From: Paenibacillus lacisoli
GTDB lineage: Bacteria > Bacillota > Bacilli > Paenibacillales > Paenibacillaceae
Assembly: GCF_030580655.1 (NCBI RefSeq)
Contig: NZ_JAUQTB010000002.1
Location: 434,001-498,000, forward strand
DNA length: 64,000 nt
Direction of reading: 5' to 3'
A program made the position numbers and the translations under genes. Shown here one piece after another: positions 41,518 through 49,297 of this stretch (its first letter is position 1; every line of letters starts with the position of its first letter). The notes beneath the pieces were generated by a model. The model was not told where the DNA came from. It did not search any database and was given only the letters and a program-made list of their open reading frames with translations.

Positions 41518-42504
41518 ATGCTAATGAGAAAAGCTTTATCTGTCCTGCTGCTGTCAACCGCCATGATGCTGACTCCCTGCATGTTCCCGCAGATGCAGGC
41601 AGCCACTTCTGCTGAGCCTGTGCGGCCTGATGCTGTTGTTCTTACCGCAAATCCAATTGATCTGGGCAGTGCTTCTTCCGAGATCGCCGCTCCCCAGACC
41701 GTCAGACAGCTGGCAGAACGCATGATTAGAACCCTTGTTGATCAGCCTGATTTTGCATGCTGGAAAGAGGCCTCTGCGGCCTATTATCCACTTGGTCCAG
41801 GACTTCACAGCTGGCTCGTTCTTTTGAACTGCCAGGAAGCCCCTTCGGGATACCTGATTATCACTGCGGTTCCGGACGGTGGTTACGTAGTCAGCCAATA
41901 CGGGACAGGTCCTGAAGTGCCTTACAGCCAGGCTGTTCTCAGGCGCTCATTAGCTGCTTTTCCTGCGTTCAACCGTGCTTCTGACAAGCTTCTGTCCCTC
42001 CATATTACAGCGGTTTATGCTGATCCCCTGCTGCCCTACTGGGAAGTCCGCAATGCCGAGGGAGAGCGCTTATTCTTGGATGCCATGGACGGAAGTATGC
42101 TTCCAGACCAGAAGAACTGGCCGGCCTCTCCTCCAACGCCAACTGTCTCACATATGCTGGGCAGTCGGAACTTTGGCAACAAGATGGAAGCGGTATCGAG
42201 AAATTATCAGTCCTTTGCAGATCCCTACAGTGATCTGACCTGGATGCATTCCAAGCCTATCCCTGCATCCGGAACCTCTCCTGCAGTGCTTCAACGCCTA
42301 TTGGACCATCATCCATCTCTGGTCTTTCAGGTTTCCGGTGCCAATCTCCGCTATCAGGCTCCTTTTGCAGTCCAAGGCTATCACAAGTATACACTTGATA
42401 CCAATTTAACCCCTGCAGTTTACCTCGATATTGGCCGCAAAACCTTTGTGCCGCTGGCCGTTCTTCAAGCTTCTCAAGGCAGCTGGCAGTATAAGCCGAA
42501 CTAA
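41518..42504 (+). CDS. Secreted hypothetical protein
   Basis: An unrecognised 328-residue exported protein. The signal peptide (MLMRKALSVLLLSTAMMLTPCMFPQMQA) has a Cys but not a lipobox. The mature part contains LLPYWEVRNAEGERLFLDAMDGSML, which resembles a PepSY-like strand pattern, and an earlier SWLVLLNCQEAPSGYLIITAVPDGGYVVSQYG segment like the N-terminal region of secreted C39/SpeB-type pro-regions. No protease triad is visible. The ATG at 41518 has GAGAGG eight bases upstream; the frame remains open to 41476 without a site. Monocistronic after yqhG. Confidence 0.7.
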   Translation: MLMRKALSVLLLSTAMMLTPCMFPQMQAATSAEPVRPDAVVLTANPIDLGSASSEIAAPQTVRQLAERMIRTLVDQPDFACWKEASAAYYPLGPGLHSWLVLLNCQEAPSGYLIITAVPDGGYVVSQYGTGPEVPYSQAVLRRSLAAFPAFNRASDKLLSLHITAVYADPLLPYWEVRNAEGERLFLDAMDGSMLPDQKNWPASPPTPTVSHMLGSRNFGNKMEAVSRNYQSFADPYSDLTWMHSKPIPASGTSPAVLQRLLDHHPSLVFQVSGANLRYQAPFAVQGYHKYTLDTNLTPAVYLDIGRKTFVPLAVLQASQGSWQYKPN

Positions 42505-42506
42505 AG

Positions 42507-42542
42507 ACAGCGTCCCCCACTACTCCGGTGAGGGGACGCTGT
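42507..42542. terminator. Hairpin between convergent genes
   Basis: ACAGCGTCCCC (42507-42517) pairs with GGGGACGCTGT (42532-42542), a perfect 11-bp stem. T tracts are weak on both sides, so the terminator call is moderate. It starts three bases after the stop of the secreted protein gene. Confidence 0.65.
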
Positions 42543-42556
42543 TGATTTACCGCATA

Positions 42557-42745
42557 CTATTCTTTTTTGCGACCGAACGGACGGGACTGCTTGGCCCAAA
42601 GTGACATGCTGAATGGAATCATTCCAAACCATTTAACCGTCCAGGGCTCCTTATTTCTGGTGTTTTTCCGTTCCTCGCGCGGCATTTCCATATAGGTGAC
42701 TACACGCTGCGTAATGTATTTAACCAAATCATCACTGCTGGCCAT
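42557..42745 (-). CDS. yqzE: YqzE family protein
   Basis: A 62-residue basic protein: ASSDDLVKYITQRVVTYMEMPREERKNTRN, then EPWTVKWFGMIPFSMSLWAKQ. This matches the YqzE family, which in Bacillus sits with the competence comG operon; here it stands alone near yqhG. Function unknown; the aromatic central part may associate with membrane. The ATG at 42745 has GGAGGGA eight bases upstream; an ATG at 42760 would add five residues. Confidence 0.88.
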   Translation of the reverse strand: MASSDDLVKYITQRVVTYMEMPREERKNTRNKEPWTVKWFGMIPFSMSLWAKQSRPFGRKKE

Positions 42746-42933
42746 GAATGATCCCTCCAACCGGATTACGATTTGCTGCTGTATTCCTAGCCTGCTCAGA
42801 TTAAGCTGTTGATAAACACGTTAAAAGCAACCATTTCGCGAAAAAAAACGGATTAAAATGTATGCTAAACAGCTCGCCTGCACAGCCTATAACCAGGGTC
42901 TCGACCATCAATTGGAATAGAAGGTGTTCATTG

Positions 42934-43707
42934 ATGAAACATCCAGCACTTGTCTTCAGCCTGCTGCTTGGCCTCTTCGTTTCACCGGCAGCCGTCCATG
43001 GCGATTCCTCCGCAGCCCATTCGGGCGGCGCAGCAGCCGCTTCATCCTCACAGCCTGATCATCCTGCCGGAGGCAGCTCACCCCATCACCCGTTTACAGA
43101 GCCTGTCATCCATATTGACGCAGGTCACGGCGGAATTGACGGCGGAACCAGCCACGGTGAACTGCTGGAGAAGGATATCAATCTGGCTATTGCCTGCAGG
43201 CTGTATACTATTCTGCGCAGCCAGCATTTCGCTGTTCTTCTGAACCGTGACGGCGACTATGCCTTAAGCGAAGATAACCACTGGCACAAAAGCCGATCCA
43301 GACACCAGAAGGATCTGACCCAGCGGGAGAGACTGACCGAAGAACTTCCGACTGCGATGGTCATCAGCCTGCATGTGAACTGGAGCAAAAATGCGTCCAG
43401 AAGCGGACCGGTCGTGCTGTATCAAAACGAAGGCCGGAGCGTGCTCCTGGCTTCCGCCATTCAAGATTCGTTGAACTCTCTCTACGGAACGAACCGGCTT
43501 CCTGTCTGGGGCAAGCCCTTTTATCTGCTCAATCAGATTGAAGAGCCTGCCGTCATTGTGGAGACCGGATTTATCAGCAGCAGTCAGGACCGCGAACGGC
43601 TGACCAGTCCTGCATTTCAGACGCAGATCGCTGAAGCGATTGCCGGAGCTGTTACCTTTTATCTGTCGGCTGTACAGCATGAGGATCCCAACCCCACACA
43701 TTCCTGA
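42934..43707 (+). CDS. Secreted N-acetylmuramoyl-L-alanine amidase (Amidase_3)
   Basis: A 257-residue zinc amidase that removes peptide stems from muramic acid. A signal peptide (KHPALVFSLLLGLFVSPAAVHG) is followed by a short Ser/Ala/His-rich linker and the catalytic domain: IHIDAGHGGIDGGTSHGELLEKDINLAIACRL (zinc His and Glu), VISLHVNWSKN (zinc His) and VIVETGFISSSQDRERL (catalytic Glu). Resembles B. subtilis CwlD. The ATG at 42934 follows AAGGTG. Its 3' end overlaps the convergent YibQ-type deacetylase gene by 56 bp, so the two wall enzymes share a coding segment on opposite strands. Confidence 0.93.
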   Translation: MKHPALVFSLLLGLFVSPAAVHGDSSAAHSGGAAAASSSQPDHPAGGSSPHHPFTEPVIHIDAGHGGIDGGTSHGELLEKDINLAIACRLYTILRSQHFAVLLNRDGDYALSEDNHWHKSRSRHQKDLTQRERLTEELPTAMVISLHVNWSKNASRSGPVVLYQNEGRSVLLASAIQDSLNSLYGTNRLPVWGKPFYLLNQIEEPAVIVETGFISSSQDRERLTSPAFQTQIAEAIAGAVTFYLSAVQHEDPNPTHS

Positions 43708-44512
43708 CAAAATCGCTGATGCCCAGTAATCGGACCTGACCTTGCAGTCTGGGCAGCGAAGATTTGAGTACAGATGCAGTATACAAACCCGGTACACCAA
43801 CATGTCCAATCGTGACACAGTCTTGTCCCTGTTTCAGACGGTCTTCGACGCTCCGCATTTGCTTGGAAATATGGGTCAGATTATATTGGTCATCCAGAAA
43901 AATATCATTGCCGACCGGCGGCATCCCTTTCTCTTTGGCAAGCTGAGCAGCGACGGAACGAAAGTTGGTACGGCTGTCAACAAAGAACAAGCCCTGTTCC
44001 CTGCATACATCCAGCACCACCGACATGATACGCCGATCCGAAGTAATCTTGGATCCCATATGATTATTGACACCAACCGCATGCGGGACATCGGCGATCG
44101 CATTCAGGACAGCCTGCCTGACCTCCTCATCTGTCATACCGGAAGTTATGGCTCCCGGGCCCAGCCACTCCTTTTTCCCCTTATTGGGTTCCATAGGCAG
44201 ATGGACCAGCACATCATGTCCAAGGCTGTGAGCCCGTTCAGCATCCGTCTTGGTTGTCGGCAGGAACGGCATGACCGCAACCGAGATAGGTGCCGGCAGA
44301 CTGAGCACCTGCTCAGTCCCTTTCATGCCATTGCCCAGATCATCAATGATAATCGCCAGGCTGGGCTTTCCCTGATCAGGAGCCGGATGCCCCGGATGAA
44401 CTCCAGCACTAGCCAGGCCTGGGCCATTTAAGACTAGACCTAGCATTCCGGCAGTTAGAACGATACTCCTGAGCCAGGTCATATATTTATGCTTGCAGCG
44501 GATGTATAACAT
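43652..44512 (-). CDS. Divergent polysaccharide deacetylase (YibQ family)
   Basis: A 286-residue exported protein with an N-terminal anchor/signal (WLRSIVLTAGMLGLVLNGPGLASA) and the YibQ fold: LAIIIDDLGNGMKGTEQVLSLPAPISVAVMPF, then DVLVHLPMEPNK, VGVNNHMGSKITSD, FFVDSRTNFRSVAAQLA and DCVTIGHVGVPG. The D-D, H-x3-E and N-H-M-G-S motifs correspond to the metal site of NodB-like deacetylases. It may remove acetyl groups from peptidoglycan or another glycan. AGGAGGGAACACC precedes the ATG. It overlaps the amidase gene tail to tail; transcription of one may limit the other (inference). Confidence 0.9.
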   Translation of the reverse strand: MLYIRCKHKYMTWLRSIVLTAGMLGLVLNGPGLASAGVHPGHPAPDQGKPSLAIIIDDLGNGMKGTEQVLSLPAPISVAVMPFLPTTKTDAERAHSLGHDVLVHLPMEPNKGKKEWLGPGAITSGMTDEEVRQAVLNAIADVPHAVGVNNHMGSKITSDRRIMSVVLDVCREQGLFFVDSRTNFRSVAAQLAKEKGMPPVGNDIFLDDQYNLTHISKQMRSVEDRLKQGQDCVTIGHVGVPGLYTASVLKSSLPRLQGQVRLLGISDFVRNVWGWDPHAVQPTDKR

Positions 44513-44575
44513 GGTGTTCCCTCCTCATCTGTGCTTACATTGTTTGAGGAAGCTGTGTGGAATATGTATGATACA

Positions 44576-44614
44576 CAAAAAAAGAAGCTTCCGGCAACAT
44601 ACCGGAAGCTTCTT
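44576..44614 (-). terminator. Terminator after tRNA-Leu
   Basis: On the minus strand, AAGAAGCTTCCGG and CCGGAAGCTTCTT (44602-44614 and 44582-44594) form a perfect 13-bp stem followed by seven T residues. It ends the tRNA transcript before the YibQ gene. Confidence 0.95.
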
Positions 44615-44623
44615 GATATAGGA

Positions 44624-44708
<85 letters not shown>

Positions 44709-44748
44709 ATATCGTTGTCGTCGTATTATTATCGCGGCGACAAGATAT

Positions 44749-44778
44749 ATCTTAGCATGTTAGTTAGCATATCGTCAA
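44749..44778 (-). promoter_or_regulatory. tRNA-Leu promoter
   Basis: On the minus strand, TTGACG (44778-44773), 18-bp spacer, TAAGAT (44754-44749), with the tRNA 5' end 41 bp past the -10. Confidence 0.65.
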
Positions 44779-44861
44779 TCGATTTTGTGAATGTAAAAAA
44801 TTCCATTATCGTATATCCGCGTAGTTATGCGTTTTTTTAATCAAAATTTATACAATAGAAG

Positions 44862-44890
44862 TTGATTATCTGCTGCCGTTCGGGTAAAAT
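44862..44890 (+). promoter_or_regulatory. Promoter of the gene at 44941
   Basis: TTGATT (44862-44867), 17-bp spacer, TAAAAT (44885-44890), about 50 bp before the ATG at 44941. Confidence 0.65.
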
Positions 44891-44940
44891 AAGAACATAA
44901 GTTCTCCACTGTACAATTCCTGCAAAGGCGGTGTATAGAA

Positions 44941-45465
44941 ATGAAATCATTAACCTTATCCCACGAGGAATTTTCGCTGATTAAGAGCTGCATGCTCCTC
45001 ATGTTCATCCAACGCGTATTCGAACGGGACAGTCATATATTGGAAGACAGCGGTGTTCTGCGGACACCTGATTTATATGTAGAGCTGGTGAATACGGGAA
45101 TGGACCGTACCAGTATCCTGATGTCGGAGGTCAAGCATGAATTCAAGAAGCGCGGTCTTGTCATTCATCATATCTATCAGGACAATGAAGGTGTTTATGC
45201 CGATTTCGAGTGCAGGGGAACCAGGGACCAGCTGGCCATTCCCTGGAGCCCGTTCCGCAGCGAAATGCTGGAGAGAATGCGTGCCTACCTTGGCTTGAGT
45301 ACTGCACTTACGGTGACTGCTGACCAGGTGCCTCATCAGGAGGAGCAGCCCTCCTCTGGCTCCGCACCACGTAACCTGTACGGCCGCCATGGCCGCAAAC
45401 GCCTTGTCTCCTCACGGCAAAAGCCGTTCAGATCCCCTGCCTATGCGGCAGGAGGAAAAGTCTGA
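44941..45465 (+). CDS. Hypothetical cytosolic protein
   Basis: An unrecognised 174-residue protein. The first ~120 residues look structured: helices from SHEEFSLIKSCMLLMFIQRVFERD, then TSILMSEVKHEFKKRGLVIHHIYQDNEGVYADFECRG (two parts) suggesting alpha/beta fold. The last ~50 residues are basic and low in complexity. AAAGGCGG lies before the ATG, with its own promoter. The final ~16 codons coincide with the 5' arm of the gene's terminator, which means the C-terminus is probably tolerant of sequence change and not functionally important. Confidence 0.75.
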   Translation: MKSLTLSHEEFSLIKSCMLLMFIQRVFERDSHILEDSGVLRTPDLYVELVNTGMDRTSILMSEVKHEFKKRGLVIHHIYQDNEGVYADFECRGTRDQLAIPWSPFRSEMLERMRAYLGLSTALTVTADQVPHQEEQPSSGSAPRNLYGRHGRKRLVSSRQKPFRSPAYAAGGKV

Positions 45466-45476
45466 ACGGCTTTTCT
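45419..45476 (+). terminator. Terminator overlapping the end of the gene at 44941
   Basis: AAAAGCCGTTCAGA (45419-45432) pairs perfectly with TCTGAACGGCTTTT (45461-45474); inside lies a second perfect stem CCTGCC/GGCAGG (45436-45441, 45447-45452). The stop codon is inside the 3' arm, so most of the hairpin is coding. Confidence 0.85.
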
Positions 45477-45510
45477 TATCTTTAGTCTTTTATCCTGGAT
45501 CAAGCCTGAA

Positions 45511-45861
45511 TCAAGATAATACTTTCTGTACCCGGGTAACCCCTTGAGAGAGAGCATGCCCGCCGCCAACAGCAGCAGCTACCGCTACCGTCTCCATAAT
45601 TTCCTGGTCGCTTGCTCCTTTGGATCGCGCTTCCTGCACATGGTAAAATGTGCATACTTCATTGTTGGCGAACAGACCAATCCCCAGCGCAATCAGCTGC
45701 TTGGTTTTCTCATCCAGCTGCCCTGCCTGAAAGCACTCCCCCGTGAACTGATGATACGACTGCACGACACTAGGGAGATAGTTCTCCATCTGGCTAATCT
45801 GGTCCTTATAGGCATGAACCTTGTCATTCATTAACGTCAATGTGGGCACTTCCTCTCGCAT
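45511..45861 (-). CDS. Carboxymuconolactone decarboxylase family protein
   Basis: A 116-residue AhpD-like alpha-helical protein: LDEKTKQLIALGIGLFANNEVCTFYHVQEARSKGASDQEIMETVAVAAAVGG (split by motifs). The AhpD active-site CxxC is replaced by a single Cys before x3-His (VCTFYH), so classical disulfide reductase activity is unlikely. Start is uncertain: ATG at 45861 is used, but a TTG seven codons on follows a GAGAGGAAG sequence. The protein is a single gene with no obvious partner; substrate unknown. Confidence 0.85.
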   Translation of the reverse strand: MREEVPTLTLMNDKVHAYKDQISQMENYLPSVVQSYHQFTGECFQAGQLDEKTKQLIALGIGLFANNEVCTFYHVQEARSKGASDQEIMETVAVAAAVGGGHALSQGVTRVQKVLS

Positions 45862-45932
45862 ATTCTCATCCCTGCAACACTACTTTGTCCCATATGATGA
45901 GAAATATGCCCCCTGTTTCAACCTATATAATG

Positions 45933-46187
45933 TCAGTCCGCATCAGGTAATACCTGATCTTCTCCGAACGGATTCCATCTCGGTTCACCAAAAGGCTGAA
46001 AGTGATAGCTGCGGTCAAGCTTGACCACCCTGCGATTCTGCCGGCGGATCAGCACATTCTGATCATCCCAGGCTACTACAATCCCGGTAACGTCATTGGT
46101 CTGGAGACCGTCGCGAACCACTCTTATTTTCTCTCCGGATAACCGGTAGGCATCCAGCTGTTCATCACTGATCATAAGCTTGTTCAT
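45933..46187 (-). CDS. Small hypothetical protein, possible RNA/ligand-binding beta fold
   Basis: An unrecognised 84-residue protein. GEKIRVVRDG, TGIVVAWDDQNVLIRRQNRRVVKLDRSYHFQPFGEP suggests five short beta strands (Sm- or KOW-like pattern), but this is only a hydrophobicity reading. AAGGAAAGGGG lies directly before the ATG. It is on the same strand as the next gene downstream but separated by a 71-bp gap. Confidence 0.6.
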   Translation of the reverse strand: MNKLMISDEQLDAYRLSGEKIRVVRDGLQTNDVTGIVVAWDDQNVLIRRQNRRVVKLDRSYHFQPFGEPRWNPFGEDQVLPDAD

Positions 46188-46232
46188 CCCCTTTCCTTAC
46201 TCAGTATAGCTCCAACAACCAGAAAAGACACG

Positions 46233-46266
46233 CAAAAAAAGACCTAAATGAATACATTTAGGTCTT
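46233..46266 (-). terminator. Terminator after the gene at 46316
   Basis: AAGACCTAAATG (46239-46250) and CATTTAGGTCTT (46255-46266) form a perfect 12-bp stem; on the minus strand it is followed by a run of seven T's. Confidence 0.92.
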
Positions 46267-46315
46267 CGATACTCCTATAAATAATGCCGGGTATAATTGC
46301 TTCTGACCTGATCTC

Positions 46316-46645
46316 TTAGCGCTGCGCGTGCTCTTTGCTGTCGTTCTTCTCGAACCAGAAATCGAGCACCTTCGCCGACATCACTCGTTGTTCAACATAT
46401 TCCACTTGTTGAGGTGTGAATTGTTCCTTCCAGTTAAAGGACAGGTCTTCGCACAAACCTACAATGGTCAACAGTTCGGACCAGGCTACATAACGTTTGT
46501 ACCAAAAGAACTGAGGATGTTCAATCATATAGGGATAAAGGTCATCAAACTCCGTATGTTTACAATCCAGAGCACGTTCAAAATGGACTTTGGATGCGGC
46601 CAACTTGTCAACGAAAAACTGTTCTGTTACAGGTTCTTTCCCCAT
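46316..46645 (-). CDS. Hypothetical helical protein
   Basis: An unrecognised 109-residue protein rich in aromatic and acidic residues: VTEQFFVDKLAASKVHFERAL, HPQFFWYKRYVAWSELLTIVGLCEDLSFNW, YVEQRVMSAKVLDFWFEKN. Four amphipathic helices are likely and no membrane span. GGGAGAGGAGG lies ahead of the ATG. It ends at a strong terminator and begins ~100 bp downstream of xpt on the same strand. No motif gives a function. Confidence 0.65.
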   Translation of the reverse strand: MGKEPVTEQFFVDKLAASKVHFERALDCKHTEFDDLYPYMIEHPQFFWYKRYVAWSELLTIVGLCEDLSFNWKEQFTPQQVEYVEQRVMSAKVLDFWFEKNDSKEHAQR

Positions 46646-46747
46646 GGTTGTTGCCTCCTCTCCCTACTCTCTATATTATAAGCCAAAAAAAAGTTGGTGC
46701 AAAGGCATTCCGCAAAAAAACACGATTAATTTCCTGTCAGCTTTGCG

Positions 46748-47320
46748 TTAATCTGCAAACTGAACAGTACCATTCTCCAGGGAACTGATCTTCACAAGGG
46801 ATTCTACTTCTACTCCCAGCTCGCGGATCGAATCCGCCCCGCTCTGGAAGCACTTCTCCACGATGACACCGAATCCAACCAGCTCTGCTCCGGCACGCTG
46901 AATAATCTTGATTACAGCACGGGCCGCATCGCCATTGGCAATAATATCATCAATAAACAGAATACGATCATCTTCCTTAATAAACTCTCTGGAGATCATA
47001 ATGTCTGTGACAATCCCCTTCGTGAAGGAGGGCACCCGCTCACAATATGCGTCCGGATCAGCCAGCAGCGTCTTCTTGCGGCGGGCAAATACAAGCGGAA
47101 CCTTCAATTCATAGGCAGCTGCAAAAGCAACCGCAATTCCCGAAGATTCAACAGTCACGATCCGGGTCACTCCCCGCTCCCGGTAACGTTCTGCAAACTC
47201 GCGTCCCATTTCCATGGTCAGCTCCGGATCCACCTGATGATTAATCAACCCATCCAGCTTCAGGACCTGATTGTTCACCACAACGCCTTCTTGTATAATC
47301 CGCTGTTTTAACTGCTCCAT
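46748..47320 (-). CDS. xpt: Xanthine phosphoribosyltransferase
   Basis: It converts xanthine and PRPP to XMP in purine salvage. 190 residues, normal length. MEQLKQRIIQEGVVVNNQVLKLDGLINHQVDPELTMEMG (in parts) is the Xpt N-terminus; TVESSGIAVAFAAAYELKVPLVFARRKK is the base-recognition region and ILFIDDIIANGDAARAVIKII the PRPP loop (D-D-x4-G). The ATG at 47320 follows GGAGG by seven bases; an upstream frame to 47362 is not used. I see no guanine riboswitch in the short leader, and there is no pbuX gene next to it, unlike B. subtilis. Confidence 0.95.
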   Translation of the reverse strand: MEQLKQRIIQEGVVVNNQVLKLDGLINHQVDPELTMEMGREFAERYRERGVTRIVTVESSGIAVAFAAAYELKVPLVFARRKKTLLADPDAYCERVPSFTKGIVTDIMISREFIKEDDRILFIDDIIANGDAARAVIKIIQRAGAELVGFGVIVEKCFQSGADSIRELGVEVESLVKISSLENGTVQFAD

Positions 47321-47410
47321 CCCATGACCTCCATGCCAATATCTATGACGTAAAAGTAACATATATGCGGCTTGAAATTCAACACCTCAGATTGAACTGC
47401 CACAAATATG

Positions 47411-48013
47411 TCAACGTACCTTCCACCATTTTTTTCTTAAAGCGATGATCCCCGCAATTACCAATACAATCAGAAGTGTAATCACTCCGAGACGTTTCGT
47501 CACGGGTTCCAGCAGCACGACAACCTGATCCCAGTGCATTCCGCAGGCATGTCCGATCCACAAGAAGGTGGTACACCATAGCGCGGCACCGAGCGAGGCG
47601 AACGACACATAACGGCTGATTGGCAGAGCGGTTGTTCCCGCCAAATAGGAGCAGAGATGACGTAAACCTGGCACGAAATAGCCGAACAGCAAACCCCAGG
47701 GTCCATACTTGCCAAACCACTTCTCGGAAGCCTGAATACGGGCCGGCGTCAGACGGATCCATTTCCCGTATTTATGAAGAGCAGGTTTGCCCGCCAACCG
47801 GCCGATTCCGTAACTCAGCATCATTCCCGTCATACTTCCCAAAAAGGTCACACTAAGTGCTCCCAAGAAGTGATATTTTCCTTGAGCCGCCAGTCCGCCG
47901 AACGCGAGCATCAGCAGCTCGTCCGGCACGGGCAGGCCCACCATCCCCAGCGCAAGCAGCCCGAACATCGCCGCATAGCCATACTGCAGCAGCAGCGCTA
48001 CGACTTCCCCCAT
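47411..48013 (-). CDS. DedA family membrane protein
   Basis: A 200-residue integral membrane protein with 4-5 spans and re-entrant loops. Family motifs: GLPVPDELLMLAFGGLAAQG (the acidic-Glu loop), GSMTGMMLSYGIGRLAG and GPWGLLFGYFVPGLRHLCSYLAGTTALPISRY (the arginine-containing F/Y-x-x-G-x-R motif). DedA proteins take part in lipid scrambling such as undecaprenyl-phosphate or phospholipid recycling. AAGGTGG lies 6 nt before the ATG. Its proximity to two wall-associated genes may be coincidental. Confidence 0.92.
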   Translation of the reverse strand: MGEVVALLLQYGYAAMFGLLALGMVGLPVPDELLMLAFGGLAAQGKYHFLGALSVTFLGSMTGMMLSYGIGRLAGKPALHKYGKWIRLTPARIQASEKWFGKYGPWGLLFGYFVPGLRHLCSYLAGTTALPISRYVSFASLGAALWCTTFLWIGHACGMHWDQVVVLLEPVTKRLGVITLLIVLVIAGIIALRKKWWKVR

Positions 48014-48158
48014 GTTACACCACCTTCATCTGTTAGCCTTTCGGCAAGTCATGTCCACCCGGCCGGCAGCATAACCTTGTACTATGGCTTAGGATTCAGC
48101 GACTACATCAACTGATTTTCACTAAACAATATGAAATCTATCCTCAAGGAGGATCTCC

Positions 48159-49196
48159 ATGAAACGAATCGTTAATATCCTGCAGATTGCTTTCACGTAT
48201 ATCGGAACTATCGTGGGGGCAGGTTTCGCCACCGGTCAGGAAATACTGCAGTTCTTCACCCAGTACGGTCGCTGGGCAACACTAACCATTGTCTTCTCTG
48301 CCTTGTTATTCATATGGCTAGGCACCAAAATGATGATGACCGCCTATCGGATTAAAGCACGCTCCTACGAGGATCTGAATCAAAAGCTGTTTGGAGCAAG
48401 CGCAGGAAAATGGATTACCTGGTTCACGCTCATTATAATGATTGGTGTTAACAGTGTCATGCTGGCCGGAGCGGGATCGGTGTTCGTTGAACACCTGAAC
48501 CTTCATTATCAGACAGGCCTTCTGCTTACCCTGCTGGGCACCTACCTGCTGCTGGGACGAGGTATCCGTTCTATCCTGCAGCTGAACAGCATCGTTGTTC
48601 CCTGTATGATTTTGCTGTCCATTATTATTATCTCCAGCACATTCATGATGCCGACAGCAGGCAATTTCATAACCTTAACCACGGATCATTCCAGTCTGCG
48701 AGCCTGGTTCTCTCCGCTGCTGTATACCGCCTTTAATCTCAGCATGGCACAGGCCGTGCTGGTACCGATCGGCAGCCAGTCTTACAGTGAAGGTGTCATA
48801 CGCTGGGGCGGCATCCTTGGCGGTGCAGGCGTAGGCTTTCTGCTGCTGGCTGCACATTTTGCCATGTCCGCCCATATGCCCGGCATTCAGCAGTTTGAGA
48901 TTCCGATGGGCCATCTCGCTTTTCAATTGGGCCGCCTTGTACAAATGATTTATGTCGCCGTTATTTTCCTGGAAATCTTCAGTACGTTCGTTGCTGATAT
49001 TTACGGGATGTCTCTGCAGCTGAAGCAGCATTTCCGCGTCCCGCAGCGCCTACTGACTCTGCTTATCATGGGAACCTGCTACTCGATCAGCCAGTTTGGC
49101 TTCAGCTCACTTCTCTCTGTACTCTATCCCCTCTTCGGCTGCTTCAGCCTGCTCTGGCTGATCCGGCTGATGACGATCGGCAGATCACATCGATAG
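48159..49196 (+). CDS. YkvI-type membrane transporter
   Basis: A 345-residue protein with about ten membrane spans: IAFTYIGTIVGAGFATGQEILQFFTQYG at the start (the broken TM1 with G-A-G-F-A-S/T-G-Q typical of LeuT-fold permeases) and conserved W-x-T-x-x-I-x-x-M-I-G-V-N in TM3. Matches the Bacillus YkvI group, of unknown substrate. AAGGAGG precedes the ATG by 8 nt. Monocistronic, divergent from DedA. Confidence 0.85.
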   Translation: MKRIVNILQIAFTYIGTIVGAGFATGQEILQFFTQYGRWATLTIVFSALLFIWLGTKMMMTAYRIKARSYEDLNQKLFGASAGKWITWFTLIIMIGVNSVMLAGAGSVFVEHLNLHYQTGLLLTLLGTYLLLGRGIRSILQLNSIVVPCMILLSIIIISSTFMMPTAGNFITLTTDHSSLRAWFSPLLYTAFNLSMAQAVLVPIGSQSYSEGVIRWGGILGGAGVGFLLLAAHFAMSAHMPGIQQFEIPMGHLAFQLGRLVQMIYVAVIFLEIFSTFVADIYGMSLQLKQHFRVPQRLLTLLIMGTCYSISQFGFSSLLSVLYPLFGCFSLLWLIRLMTIGRSHR

Positions 49197-49297
49197 ATCA
49201 GTACGTAAAAAGGGGAAACGGCCACCAATGGATATTATGCCATATTTTTGTAACCGGTGATATGACAAATAGATAGATTTCATAATTTTACAATCGT

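Noticed and set aside
46680-46747. Terminator right after xpt
   Set aside because: Poly-A/T tracts are present, but no stable stem could be drawn.
47321-47410. Guanine riboswitch before xpt
   Set aside because: The 90-bp leader shows none of the conserved purine-aptamer segments.
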